Part shown: one piece after another, positions 35,410-44,841 of the stretch
Layout: every line of letters begins with the position of its first letter
Position numbering within the stretch: the first letter of the stretch is position 1
Source: Flavobacterium sp. ASV13
GTDB taxonomy: Bacteria; Bacteroidota; Bacteroidia; Flavobacteriales; Flavobacteriaceae
NCBI RefSeq assembly: GCF_000745775.1
Contig: NZ_JQJY01000005.1
Coordinates: 372,001 to 436,000 of the forward strand
Direction of reading: 5' to 3'
Length of the DNA: 64,000 bases
Program-made: the position numbers and the translations under genes
The notes under the pieces: model-generated
Seen by the model: the letters and a program-made list of their open reading frames with translations, nothing else
Databases searched by the model: none
Told to the model about the DNA's origin: nothing

Positions 35410-36569
35410 TAATACATTATTGTTTTGTGAAATTTTAAAGGTACCTCTGTTAACAATTCAGCTATTTTTAAACCTGCTTTTCCATCTCCATAAATAGAAG
35501 AAGAAACTACTTTACCTTTAGTAACAGAAGCTACAATGGCACTTTCTATTTGTTCCTGCGAATAATCTACATCAATGCTATTTCCTCCTCTGTCTCTTCT
35601 GTTTTGACGAGAACCAATATTAATTACAGGAACCCCTAAAAAAGCACATTCGCGTATTCCAACACTTGAATTTCCTATTAAACAATCACTGTGCATCAAC
35701 AATTGCAAGAAATCTTTTCCTTCCATATTTTTAAAAAAGTGCACATTTGGCAATTGATGCTGCTCTCTAAAAGCGCGAATTCCTGTTGAAGTTCCGTCTG
35801 CTCCTGCGTCGACATTTGGCCAAAACCAAAGTGTAGGCTTATTTAATTTATATATAGCTTCAAGAGTAGCTTCAATATGTTTTCGGGAATCCTGATATTC
35901 AGTAGTTACAGGATGTTGCATTACTACTAAATATCCATTTGACAAATCTGGTTTTGCTCCAACGCCTCCATATTTTTCAAAAGGATCGAATGAAAGTGTT
36001 TCAATATTTACAATTTCTTCTGCCAAATCTATTGAGGGGCATCCTGTATTAAATACAGTTTCGGGATCTTCGCCTAACTTGATAACACGTTCTTTTGCAT
36101 TTTCAGAAGCTACAAAATGATAATCTGCTAGTTTAGTGATTGCATGACGTACTTTTTCATCAATATTTCCGGTAACTTCTCCACCTTGAATATGAGCTAA
36201 AGGAATATTCATATAGGATGCTGCAATTGCAGTCGCCATAGTTTCAAATCGATCTGCAACGGTAACTACGATATCTGGTTTCAAATTATCAAAAACACTT
36301 GATAATTCTAAAATACCAATTCCGGTTGTTTTTGCGGCAGCTGCTAAATTTTCCCCTTCCAAAACATTAAACACTCTTGCTGCAATTTTAAAACCATCTT
36401 TTTCAATATAATTTACTGCAGAGCCATATCGATCTAATAATGCCGATGCAGCAACAACTAATTGCAGTTCCAATTCTGGATGTTTGTCTATCGCTGTTAA
36501 AACCGTTTTAACACGGCTATATGATGGGCGCGCTGTAACTACTACAGCTATTTTTCTCTTTGAGTTCAT
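35409..36569 (-). CDS. neuC: UDP-N-acetylglucosamine 2-epimerase, hydrolysing (NeuC type)
   Basis: Produces free ManNAc (or a related sugar) and UDP for nonulosonic-acid synthesis. The NeuC-type start VVTARPSYSRVKTVL differs from the WecB start (GTRPNFIK) seen at 40880. Further blocks are IQGGEVTGNIDEKVRHAI, NTGCPSIDLA and LIGNSSVGIRECAFLG. 386 aa is typical. It overlaps neuB by 4 bp and neuA by 1 bp, making a tight B-C-A unit. An LegG-type role on a diacetamido sugar is possible but the needed companion genes are not in the window. Confidence 0.92.
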   Translation of the reverse strand: MNSKRKIAVVVTARPSYSRVKTVLTAIDKHPELELQLVVAASALLDRYGSAVNYIEKDGFKIAARVFNVLEGENLAAAAKTTGIGILELSSVFDNLKPDIVVTVADRFETMATAIAASYMNIPLAHIQGGEVTGNIDEKVRHAITKLADYHFVASENAKERVIKLGEDPETVFNTGCPSIDLAEEIVNIETLSFDPFEKYGGVGAKPDLSNGYLVVMQHPVTTEYQDSRKHIEATLEAIYKLNKPTLWFWPNVDAGADGTSTGIRAFREQHQLPNVHFFKNMEGKDFLQLLMHSDCLIGNSSVGIRECAFLGVPVINIGSRQNRRDRGGNSIDVDYSQEQIESAIVASVTKGKVVSSSIYGDGKAGLKIAELLTEVPLKFHKTIMY

Positions 36570-37582
36570 GCTAAATCGTCTTCATTTAAAAAATCCCATT
36601 GTTTCATATCTGATTTCAGAGTCTTTCCTATAAGTTCTTTATAATTGCTGGCTAAAATACCAAATCCTTTTGGCTTTTTAGCTTCCAAATCTTCAAATCT
36701 TAAAATATGATTTTTAGGCAAATCTTTATTTATTGCCAGTGATTTTTCAAAAATTTGTTTTAATGGTTTTAAGGATTCAATATCATTTTTATCTATTGGT
36801 GTGGCCAATGCCGTTGCAATATTTTGAACAGCCTGCACAAGTTCCTTCGCCTCTGCAATAGTTAATGAAGCTTTTGAATCTGGTCCAAAAAGTTCTCTGT
36901 CAAAAACAACATGAAATTCTAAAATAGAAGCGCCTAGCGCAGTTGCAGCAATGCAAGCCTCTTTTTTTGCTGAATGATCTGAAAATCCAACTGCAACATT
37001 ATAACGGCTTTTTAATTCCGGAATAACATTTAAACCGTATTGTTCTGGCTGTGTTGGATAAGCCGTTGTACACTGCAAAATTGAAAAATCGACATTTCTT
37101 TCTTTTAAAAAACCAACCGTTTCGTCTAATTCAGTATAAGAACTCATTCCTGAAGATAGAATAACAGGCTTTCCTGTTTGTGCGATTTTTTCAAGAATCA
37201 AAAAATTATTTACTTCTCCTGAACCAATTTTATAATATTTCACTCCTACTTCTTCCAGCCAATCGACAGCTAAATTACTAAAGGGCGAACATATAAAATC
37301 AAGACCCGCCTGATCACAATGTGCTTTAATTCCCTTCCATTGTTCTAAAGAAAAACCCATTCTTTTCCAATAATCAAATCGCGTTTTATCTTCTAATGAA
37401 AACTTTACTCGAAACGGCTCATGCTCACTGCTTTCGGCTTCTGCAATATGCATTTGAAATTTAACCGCATTGACTCCTGTTTTAGCAATAGCATCTATAT
37501 AAGAATATAATATTCCTAAACTGCCTTCGTGCGCCTGGCCAATTTCAGCGATAATATAAGGAGATGTTTTTTTCGAAAGCAT
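36566..37582 (-). CDS. neuB: N-acetylneuraminate (nonulosonate) synthase
   Basis: Condenses phosphoenolpyruvate with a six-carbon amino sugar to form a nine-carbon sialic-type acid. The TIM barrel opens IIAEIGQAHEGSLG and contains AVKFQMH, KIGSGEVNN, ILSSGM, LQCTTAYPT and GFSDHS; the C-terminal SAF/antifreeze-like domain includes LRFEDLEAKKP. The start at 37582 (MLSKKTSPYI) is chosen because the longer frame would run 92 bp into the upstream GT gene; the chosen ATG starts 1 bp beyond that gene's stop. 338 aa is normal. Confidence 0.94.
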   Translation of the reverse strand: MLSKKTSPYIIAEIGQAHEGSLGILYSYIDAIAKTGVNAVKFQMHIAEAESSEHEPFRVKFSLEDKTRFDYWKRMGFSLEQWKGIKAHCDQAGLDFICSPFSNLAVDWLEEVGVKYYKIGSGEVNNFLILEKIAQTGKPVILSSGMSSYTELDETVGFLKERNVDFSILQCTTAYPTQPEQYGLNVIPELKSRYNVAVGFSDHSAKKEACIAATALGASILEFHVVFDRELFGPDSKASLTIAEAKELVQAVQNIATALATPIDKNDIESLKPLKQIFEKSLAINKDLPKNHILRFEDLEAKKPKGFGILASNYKELIGKTLKSDMKQWDFLNEDDLA

Positions 37583-37583
37583 A

Positions 37584-38519
37584 TTAATTATGTTCTTGAG
37601 TTGACAAAAATACTTTATTTTCTGGTTGCCAGTAGATTTTAGCTGCAGGAAGTTGATTGTATAAATCGTATTCACTTTGAGTCAATCTTTTGCTGTTTTT
37701 TACTATCTTAGGAAATGACCAAACTAGATCGAACAAAGCTAAATTAATAGCAATGAAGGCCTTTAAATCTCCTTTAAAAACTTTTGACTTAAGCTGCATC
37801 CAAATTGAATAAACTAACTTTTTCGGAATCATTTTTACGGGATAAAACAAGAAATACAGATACCATCCTGCACGTAATGATTTTCTAGATCTGGACACAT
37901 AATCTTTATGCTTTTTTCTACTTTTAATATCCACTCTATGATGTGTCAAAATTGTTGGCAAATAATGAATTTCCCATTTGTTTAAAAATAAATGGTACGA
38001 TGCAAAATCTTCCTCGCCATAGAAAACAAACCATTCAGGATAATTTGGAATTGAATTCCATGCCGACATTCTCCAAACACTTGCGCCAGCACCAAAACTT
38101 TTCATTCGATATGGTACATCATTAGTCTCTATAGCACTTGGTGGCAACTTATTCCAAAAAATCCTAAACCCAATAATAGCGCAGTTTGGGTTTAAATTGA
38201 AATATTCTTCGATTAATGAAGTGGGATTCTGAGTAATAAAATGAATATCGTCGTCAATATTTATTGCATATGGAGATTTAACTCTCGCCATAAGCTGATT
38301 CCTCGTATAATGAATTCCTTTGGAAACCTTATTTGAGAAAATTTCAATTTTTGGAAAATTTGTTGTTATATATTCAAAAGTGCCGTCTGTTGAACCATCA
38401 TCACAAATTAAAAAATGAACATCTTTCTGTTCAAATAAAAAACTTAGCTTTTCTAAAGTGACTTTTAAATCCTCTAATCGATTTTTTGTCGGAATAACAA
38501 TCGTAAATTTATATTGCAT
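37584..38519 (-). CDS. Glycosyltransferase family 2
   Basis: GT-A fold: FTIVIPTKNRLEDLKVTLEK, LICDDGSTDGT and the metal-binding NIDDDIHF near residue 93. The acceptor half has FGAGASVWRMSAW and FYGEEDFASY. 311 aa, soluble with a hydrophobic stretch near residue 225. It lies immediately before neuB, so it may belong with the nonulosonic-acid unit. Specificity unknown. Confidence 0.88.
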   Translation of the reverse strand: MQYKFTIVIPTKNRLEDLKVTLEKLSFLFEQKDVHFLICDDGSTDGTFEYITTNFPKIEIFSNKVSKGIHYTRNQLMARVKSPYAINIDDDIHFITQNPTSLIEEYFNLNPNCAIIGFRIFWNKLPPSAIETNDVPYRMKSFGAGASVWRMSAWNSIPNYPEWFVFYGEEDFASYHLFLNKWEIHYLPTILTHHRVDIKSRKKHKDYVSRSRKSLRAGWYLYFLFYPVKMIPKKLVYSIWMQLKSKVFKGDLKAFIAINLALFDLVWSFPKIVKNSKRLTQSEYDLYNQLPAAKIYWQPENKVFLSTQEHN

Positions 38520-38522
38520 TTT

Positions 38523-39776
38523 TTAAATACTCTTTAATACTTTTTTCAAATAGTCGGCAGATAAATATTCGATTAAATCCGATCTATTCAAATTAAGATT
38601 ATCTGGGTTTTGCTTCCATAATTGATACAGATTTTCGATGATAGCAGCTATTTTCTCCACCTGATCAACTTCTGCCCAATAAGGATAATCATCTCCTAAT
38701 AGTCTTCTTGTCTCACTATAATAAGGAGCCAGCGAAAGTATAATTTTATTTGCCTCTACACAATGCGGAAATTTTCCGGGAAGAAATGGGCTAATTTCTG
38801 ATTTTGATTCTAAAATAACATTTACAGAAACATGTTGCTGAAGTTGATAAACCATATCAAATGAAACGCTTCCATTAGAAACATAAAGTTCCGGAATATC
38901 CGTTTTATATTTTTCAAGCATTTCCGTATGGTGAGAAGCTGATCCTAGCAACAGTAATCTTGACGCACCTTTAGCTTCTGGATTTTTATGCAAAAATAAT
39001 TTAAATCCCTCAATCAAACCTTCCGGAGAACGTTGTTTCATTAGGTTTCCTGCATGTAATACATTAAATTTAGATGCATCAAAATAATTTGGAAAATCTT
39101 GAGTTGGAAAATCTTTCTCTGCACTTTGATGTGGAATTACAATCCCTGTTTTTAGGAAATTAGGAAAATAACTAGCCATCCATTCCTTTAACAACAAACT
39201 TGGAAAAATACTGTATTTTGCTTTTTCAGAAACTTCTAAGAAAAATTGCTCTTTTTGACGAAATCCAGGCTGAATCCAGTTGTAAGGTCTTGGATAAAAA
39301 TGATATGGGAATGGATCATGCACATAAGTCATCCATTTATCATGTATTTCAGGAATATCTAATAAGGCATAATGTGGTTTAAAACTTGCTCCTTTACTCA
39401 ACGTCATAACGAAATCGTATGTATTATTTCCGATTTCTTTTTTTACCGCCTTTTTTATACTTTTTGCATCATTAAAAAAGGTAAAAGAAAATCCAAACCA
39501 GCTTTCAAGATAAGGGTTCAGGCTAATTTTTGTGGCGCGGGTAAAAATACGTTCCATTCTGCTCAATACATACAGAATTGAAATTTTTCTTTCTTTAATT
39601 CTAACACAATCTACATCCTCTAAAAAAATATCCTTTGATGTATAATGAAGCACTTTTAAGTTAAATCCGGCTTCTACTAAATTATTAATCAAAGCCACAC
39701 GGCCTTTCGTTCCGCTACTATCATTAATATCAATTGATTCCGAAATCACCAATATTTTTTTAGCCTTAATACTCAT
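38523..39776 (-). CDS. Putative GT-B glycosyltransferase
   Basis: 417 aa, soluble. The N-terminus KILVISESIDINDSSGTKGR resembles GT4-type acceptor domains; the donor half contains FNVLHAGNLMKQRSPEGLIE and LLLLGSASHHTEM, and a region FPHCVEANKIILSLAPY takes the place of the E-x7-E loop, so the match to GT4 is loose. It is 12 bp after wecB and 3 bp ahead of a GT2 gene. Glycosyltransferase function is likely but its family is not certain. Confidence 0.75.
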   Translation of the reverse strand: MSIKAKKILVISESIDINDSSGTKGRVALINNLVEAGFNLKVLHYTSKDIFLEDVDCVRIKERKISILYVLSRMERIFTRATKISLNPYLESWFGFSFTFFNDAKSIKKAVKKEIGNNTYDFVMTLSKGASFKPHYALLDIPEIHDKWMTYVHDPFPYHFYPRPYNWIQPGFRQKEQFFLEVSEKAKYSIFPSLLLKEWMASYFPNFLKTGIVIPHQSAEKDFPTQDFPNYFDASKFNVLHAGNLMKQRSPEGLIEGFKLFLHKNPEAKGASRLLLLGSASHHTEMLEKYKTDIPELYVSNGSVSFDMVYQLQQHVSVNVILESKSEISPFLPGKFPHCVEANKIILSLAPYYSETRRLLGDDYPYWAEVDQVEKIAAIIENLYQLWKQNPDNLNLNRSDLIEYLSADYLKKVLKSI

Positions 39777-39788
39777 TCAATTTCGAAA

Positions 39789-40880
39789 TTATAAATTATT
39801 TTTTACAATAATATCAATTATCCTTTCTGCCGTCTTTCCGTCCCATAATTCTGGTATGTTTCCTTTTTTCCAGTTTCCTGAAAATAATTTTTCTAAAACC
39901 GGCTTAATTGCTTCAGGATTAGTTCCTATTAATTCATTGGTACCAATAGTGACTGTTTCCGGTCTCTCGGTATTATCTCTTAGAGTAATACAAGGAACTC
40001 CCATAACTGTGGTTTCCTCTGTTATTCCTCCTGAATCAGTTATTACAGCTTTTGAATTCATAACCAAATAATTGAATTCTAAATAGCTCATTGGAGGAAC
40101 AACTATTAGCCTATCATCCTTAATATCTAACTCTTCGATAGCTTTGATTGTTCTTGGGTGAACTGGAAAAATAATTTTTGCATCTTCTGAGTTTGATAAG
40201 ATATTGATAATATAATTTTTCAGCTTTTCCTTATTATTTACATTGGATGGCCTGTGAATTGTCAACAATAAAAAATTCTTTTTTTCAAGGAAATATTCAT
40301 CCCAAAAAATTGGTTTTATGAATTTGTCTTTACTTTTTAACAATGTATCGATCATTACATTTCCAACTAAAAAAATATTATTTTCGTCAATGCCCTCTTT
40401 TTTCAAATTTTCAGAAGCCAAAACTGTTGTTGTAAAAAAATAATTTGATATGCTATCAGTTATTTTTCTGTTTATTTCTTCTGGCATTGAATTATCAAAA
40501 GATCTTATGCCTGCTTCGACGTGAGCTACAGGAATATTTGCCTTCCTCGCTGCTATTGCACATGCCATTGTAGAATTGACATCTCCTACTACAATACACA
40601 AATCCGTAGGTTCCTTCAATAATAATTCTTCGTAAGCCACTAATATTGCTGCAGTTTGTACTGCCTGAGAACCTCCGCCTGCACCAAAATTTATGTCTGG
40701 TCTAGGAATATTCAATTGTTTAAAAAAGCTTTCACTCATATTTTCATCATAGTGCTGTCCGGTATGAATCAAACGAAAATCTATCGATTTCCCTGAATCA
40801 TGAGCTAATTGTAAAGCGCTTACCAAAGGGGCTATTTTGATGAAATTAGGTCTTGTACCTGCAATAATATCAACTTTCAT
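39789..40880 (-). CDS. wecB: UDP-N-acetylglucosamine 2-epimerase, non-hydrolysing
   Basis: Interconverts UDP-GlcNAc and UDP-ManNAc. Family blocks: IIAGTRPNFIKIAPL, HTGQHYDENMS, VVGDVNSTMA, HVEAGIRSFDNSMPEE, LTIHRPSNV and TDSGGITEETTVMGVP. 363 aa is standard. It opens a run of tightly spaced genes (40880 to 33000) after a 153-bp gap. No wecC-type dehydrogenase is present to make ManNAcA, so UDP-ManNAc may be used as such or oxidised by an enzyme encoded elsewhere. Confidence 0.94.
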   Translation of the reverse strand: MKVDIIAGTRPNFIKIAPLVSALQLAHDSGKSIDFRLIHTGQHYDENMSESFFKQLNIPRPDINFGAGGGSQAVQTAAILVAYEELLLKEPTDLCIVVGDVNSTMACAIAARKANIPVAHVEAGIRSFDNSMPEEINRKITDSISNYFFTTTVLASENLKKEGIDENNIFLVGNVMIDTLLKSKDKFIKPIFWDEYFLEKKNFLLLTIHRPSNVNNKEKLKNYIINILSNSEDAKIIFPVHPRTIKAIEELDIKDDRLIVVPPMSYLEFNYLVMNSKAVITDSGGITEETTVMGVPCITLRDNTERPETVTIGTNELIGTNPEAIKPVLEKLFSGNWKKGNIPELWDGKTAERIIDIIVKNNL

Positions 40881-41033
40881 ATCATTATAATTATTTTTTT
40901 CTTTTTAAATTATCTTAATCAAATTTTTAGACTTTTATTACTACAAGATTATAACAAAAAAAGAAAGTGTGTTTTTTACTAATTGTTTTATGGGATTTAT
41001 AGATACAATTTCTTAAACCTCAAGCTTGCTAAT

Positions 41034-42020
41034 TCAAAATTTAAATAGCTTATTTAAAAACTTAAATACTATTTTTTTGAAGATATAACCATGAAATAGC
41101 GTTTTTTGATCTACTGGAGTTATTCTACTGAAATTGACTTTGTGTTGCTTATCATTTTCTAAAAACTGGTAATTTAATGTAAAATCATCCAGTTTGTTAC
41201 CAATATGATAAGCATGGGTTTTTATCGTAGAGAGTCTGTATAATCCTTTCTTTGATGCCAAAACATCTATAAAATTTTGTTCGTACCCATTTTTGAATTT
41301 AATTTCTGGAAAAGAAGTTTCTCCTTTAAAGATAAAACTTTTATAAGTTGCTACAAAATGAGATGCTCCTACCACAGCTTTGCTGTTTTTTCTTTTTACG
41401 ATATATTGTTTTTCCTTCCAGCTACTTTTATTTTCTCTATTAATCAATGCAAAATTATTGACTCCTTGTACATAAAGATCAATATCATAATCTGTTACTT
41501 CTTTTGTGTACTTGATACCACCGAAAAGATATAAATCAGAGAAAATATTTTCATTTAGATATAAAGCCAATCCTGGACATGGTAATGGAGAAACTACTCC
41601 TGCTTTAGGATTATTTTTAAAAACAGAGAAGACAGCATCTTCCCAATTATTTAAAAACAAAACATCGCAATCTGCAATAGTAACATAGGGCTCAAAAACG
41701 CTTCGAACTTCATCTATTACAGCGTAGACTTTTCCTCTGTTTTCATTATACAAAACATATTTATCTATCTGATTTGTTAGCAAATAACCTTTAATTAAAT
41801 CATCAACTTCAACAGTACTGTTATTATTAATAAACGTAATACTGGTGGTTTCTAGATTAATTGTATTTATTAAAGAATTTAAGCTTTTTTCTAAAACGGC
41901 TACACTTTCTTTGTAATAATCGTCCTGTACATTTGGAATATAACAAACAACCAGAACACGATGATACTTCTGAATGTTTCTCTCTTCTTTAAACTTTTCT
42001 GGATTAACTCCTTTACGCAT
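41034..42020 (-). CDS. Putative GT-A glycosyltransferase
   Basis: 328 aa. It starts with a basic leader, then HRVLVVCYIPN, a GT-A-like ITFINNNSTVEVDD, ENRGKVYAVIDEV and the probable metal-binding ADCDVLFLN near residue 120. A later GASHFVATYKSF and NGYEQNFIDVL suit an acceptor site. The match to GT2 is distant. It stands alone, with gaps of 143 and 153 bp on either side and its own promoter-like box, unlike most genes in the locus. Confidence 0.75.
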   Translation of the reverse strand: MRKGVNPEKFKEERNIQKYHRVLVVCYIPNVQDDYYKESVAVLEKSLNSLINTINLETTSITFINNNSTVEVDDLIKGYLLTNQIDKYVLYNENRGKVYAVIDEVRSVFEPYVTIADCDVLFLNNWEDAVFSVFKNNPKAGVVSPLPCPGLALYLNENIFSDLYLFGGIKYTKEVTDYDIDLYVQGVNNFALINRENKSSWKEKQYIVKRKNSKAVVGASHFVATYKSFIFKGETSFPEIKFKNGYEQNFIDVLASKKGLYRLSTIKTHAYHIGNKLDDFTLNYQFLENDKQHKVNFSRITPVDQKTLFHGYIFKKIVFKFLNKLFKF

Positions 42021-42102
42021 TTGCTTATTAACAGATTAAAATCATTTTATTGTTGTAATTGTTTTTAAAATATAATATTACCTTCTTTTGGCAATCATTT
42101 AC

Positions 42103-42110
42103 AAATTTAA
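42103..42110 (-). promoter_or_regulatory. Candidate -7 box for the GT gene at 41034-42020
   Basis: On the minus strand TAAATTTG matches TAnnTTTG exactly in a 143-bp gap; implied leader about 75 nt. No -33 TTTG at normal spacing. Confidence 0.35.
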
Positions 42111-42163
42111 ATTGAATGTTATTATAACTTGTAAAAAAAAAATAGTCAAAAACTTTTCTATTG

Positions 42164-43117
42164 CTATATTTTACTAATAAATTTTCCTGTAAATTTTCTG
42201 CACCCAATAAAGCAACTTAGAACTGCTTTTAGCAGATACTTTCGATATCCTAAATTAATTTCATCTTTATCAATTACTTTCTTTAATTCCTGATAGATAT
42301 TCGCATCAAAACAAATAAGCACATATCTTTTCAACATTTCCTTTAATAAAAAAGGGGTCCACAAATTATTTAAAACAATGGTATTGTAAAAGTTAAGTTT
42401 TGATCTATATAAACTTACATTCTTTTGTAAATCACTATATCTATTACTAGTATTTGACTTATCATGTTTTCGATAGTAAAACAAAATATAATTAATTCCT
42501 TTAAATTTAATTTTATCTATTAAAAAAATTTTAAGGTATAAATCTCTCTCTTCTGAACATACAAGCTCTTCATCAAATCTATATTTAAGGATGACATTGG
42601 ATTTCCATAAAGGTCCTAAAGAATTTAGCTTTAAAAATCCTGAATAAAAATCCTTCAACAAATTATTCTTAATTTCTATATTACAGTCATAATCGTTCAG
42701 GCTAAAAACCAATTCCTCATTTCCATAATAATGTCGATATTTACAAGTAGTGAAAGAAAGTGAGTCATCGTTCAATAATGGCTCCATTTGTAATTCTAAT
42801 TTTTGGGGATGCATGATATCATCATCGTCAAAAAAATGTATAAATTCAGTATTTCGTAAAGATGCGAGGTCTAATCCCTGATTTCTTGTTCCCGAAAGTC
42901 CTTTTTTATACGCGTTTGTTTTTAAATAATAACTGAATCTATCATCTTTAGCGGTATATTCTGCTACAACGTCTTTGGTAGCATCAGTTGAATTATCGTC
43001 TACAATAATACATTCCCAATTAGTGTAAGTTTGTCTTATAATAGAATCTAGGGTTTCCTTTATTAAATGAGACCTGTTATAAGTAGCAAGAAGTATGGTT
43101 ATTTTTGGAGAAATCAT
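42164..43117 (-). CDS. Glycosyltransferase family 2
   Basis: GT-A domain in the first 220 residues: ITILLATYNRSHLIKETLDS, CIIVDDNSTDATKDV, GLSGTRNQGLDLA and HFFDDDDIMHPQKLE. The opening segment is close to that of the GT2 encoded at 46054-47025 (NRANLLRETLDS, CIVVDDGSTDAT), so the two probably arose by duplication. 317 aa. It overlaps the GT14 gene by 4 bp. Specificity unknown. Confidence 0.9.
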   Translation of the reverse strand: MISPKITILLATYNRSHLIKETLDSIIRQTYTNWECIIVDDNSTDATKDVVAEYTAKDDRFSYYLKTNAYKKGLSGTRNQGLDLASLRNTEFIHFFDDDDIMHPQKLELQMEPLLNDDSLSFTTCKYRHYYGNEELVFSLNDYDCNIEIKNNLLKDFYSGFLKLNSLGPLWKSNVILKYRFDEELVCSEERDLYLKIFLIDKIKFKGINYILFYYRKHDKSNTSNRYSDLQKNVSLYRSKLNFYNTIVLNNLWTPFLLKEMLKRYVLICFDANIYQELKKVIDKDEINLGYRKYLLKAVLSCFIGCRKFTGKFISKI

Positions 43118-43989
43118 TTTAAAAAGGATTTAATCTTATTGAATAAACCTGTTGAGAATGGGTAATCAAATTTACGTGCAAATAATGCATTAGATTGGAG
43201 TAGTTTATCATAATCTGTTTCATCCAAAACAGCTGGATTATTTCCATTTCTTGCTACCCAATCAATATGTCGTAAACTTTCATTTGCTACCTTATCAACA
43301 AAAGGTGAATTGACGATTACGGTTTGAAAATAAAATTCCTCTGAGCATAAAGTATGCTTGAATCTGTTTAAAACAAATTTATTTTTGTTTGAAAACGTTA
43401 TGACATAATCCAAACAATCCCGACTTAAACTCCACCATGTAGATCCTCCATATAATTTGGGCATCTTTGACGAAGTTTTTCTTTTAAATCCTAATTTTTT
43501 TTGAATTCTGATTATGCGTTTGATTCTATAATTTTCATTAGGCTTTTTTGCATCTAATAAATCATAAAAATTATAATATTCAAATCTGTCCAGATATCCA
43601 TTATTGGCTGCACCAATCCTTGGTATCGAAAAATAGTCTATATATTCCCTATCATTTTTTTTGAAGAACTCTTTGAAATACTCTATTTTTTTTATCGGAA
43701 AATCATGTCCGCTTATAAGATGAAAATACTTGTTTCCTTTATTTTTAAGTGCTTGTTCGCTCAAAAACAAAATACTTTTTAAATGATTAAATCCACCCCA
43801 ATTGACTTTGTACTTTTGTTCTACAAGTTTTACGACATCATAATTTCTTAGATTAAGCAACTCAGCATCTGAAATATTGCTTTTCTTATCTATATGAATA
43901 TATAATTCAAAATCTTCGTCAAAAAAACGAATTATTTCCTCGAGATGATGGTAATTTTTATAGGCAGTAATTAAAATCGCTTGTTTCAT
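43114..43989 (-). CDS. Core-2/I-branching-type glycosyltransferase (GT14)
   Basis: 291 aa. The start AILITAYKNYHHLEEIIRFF, YIHIDKKS, VNWGGFNHLKSILFLSE, HLISGHDFPIK and GGSTWWSLSRDCLDYVI are the ordered blocks of the beta-1,6-N-acetylglucosaminyltransferase/xylosyltransferase-like family. Bacterial members occur in O-antigen and capsule loci. It suggests a branch point or a beta-linked HexNAc/pentose in the glycan, though the linkage cannot be read from sequence. Coupled by a 4-bp overlap to the GT2 gene downstream. Confidence 0.88.
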   Translation of the reverse strand: MKQAILITAYKNYHHLEEIIRFFDEDFELYIHIDKKSNISDAELLNLRNYDVVKLVEQKYKVNWGGFNHLKSILFLSEQALKNKGNKYFHLISGHDFPIKKIEYFKEFFKKNDREYIDYFSIPRIGAANNGYLDRFEYYNFYDLLDAKKPNENYRIKRIIRIQKKLGFKRKTSSKMPKLYGGSTWWSLSRDCLDYVITFSNKNKFVLNRFKHTLCSEEFYFQTVIVNSPFVDKVANESLRHIDWVARNGNNPAVLDETDYDKLLQSNALFARKFDYPFSTGLFNKIKSFLK

Positions 43990-44001
43990 ATTTAATGCTT
44001 C

Positions 44002-44841
44002 TTATTTTTTAAAGAATGATTTCAGCACTCTATAAGGCTTAAGAATAGTTTTTCCTATTTTATAATCTATTGAATTCATTTTCTTTTTCTTATCAATCTC
44101 TTCCCTCTGAATTAGTTTGAGAAGATAATCTGTATACTGTTCGAAATTATCAATATATAAAGTTTTATTTTTATTAAAAACGTATGTTAAAAGTTCATAC
44201 TTTCTTGAATTTGCAACAGTTGTTGTTGAGTTGTTTCTTTTTCTATATATGTAAAGTGGCTCGTGAATTACTTTTGCTTCACCGCCATTTTTTAGAAGCC
44301 GAATAAAAAATTCCCAATCTTCAAAACCATTACGCATTTGTTCATCATACCCTCCGCAACTATTCCAATCTGCTTTTTTGAACATTGATGTTCCTAAAGC
44401 ATTATTACCAAAAATAAAATCAGCAATTTTACCTCCTTTTGGTGTGAAAATCCTTGAAGATCCATCCTCAAAAAGTAAATTAGCCTGACAAGTTACCAAT
44501 TTAATATCTTGACTACTTTTAAAAAGCTCGATCGCTTTTTCGCAAAGACTTTTCTCAAAAAAATCATCGCTGTCTAACAATAAAATATAATTTCCTTTCG
44601 CAGCTTCAATCCCTACATTTCTTGCTTTGGATTGTCCTTGATTTTCCTGCGTAATTAATTTTGTAATCTTAGGTTTAAGCTGTTTTAAAACTTCTTTGGT
44701 CTTTGTATTAGAACCATCATCAATAACTATAATTTCTTTATTTAAAAAAGTCTGATTTATAGCCGAATCAACAGCTTGTTCAACATATTGCCAATCGTTA
44801 TAACAAGGAATTATTATTGATATTAAATCAGTATTTTCCAT
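44002..44841 (-). CDS. Glycosyltransferase family 2
   Basis: GT-A fold: ISIIIPCYNDWQYVEQAVDS, IVIDDGSNTKTKEVL, GQSKARNVGIEAAKG and the metal-binding LLLDSDDFFE (about residue 95), then FEDWEFFIRLLKNGG. 279 aa, soluble, with a basic C-terminal helix that may touch the membrane. It overlaps the upstream GT4 gene by 14 bp. Specificity unknown. Confidence 0.91.
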   Translation of the reverse strand: MENTDLISIIIPCYNDWQYVEQAVDSAINQTFLNKEIIVIDDGSNTKTKEVLKQLKPKITKLITQENQGQSKARNVGIEAAKGNYILLLDSDDFFEKSLCEKAIELFKSSQDIKLVTCQANLLFEDGSSRIFTPKGGKIADFIFGNNALGTSMFKKADWNSCGGYDEQMRNGFEDWEFFIRLLKNGGEAKVIHEPLYIYRKRNNSTTTVANSRKYELLTYVFNKNKTLYIDNFEQYTDYLLKLIQREEIDKKKKMNSIDYKIGKTILKPYRVLKSFFKK

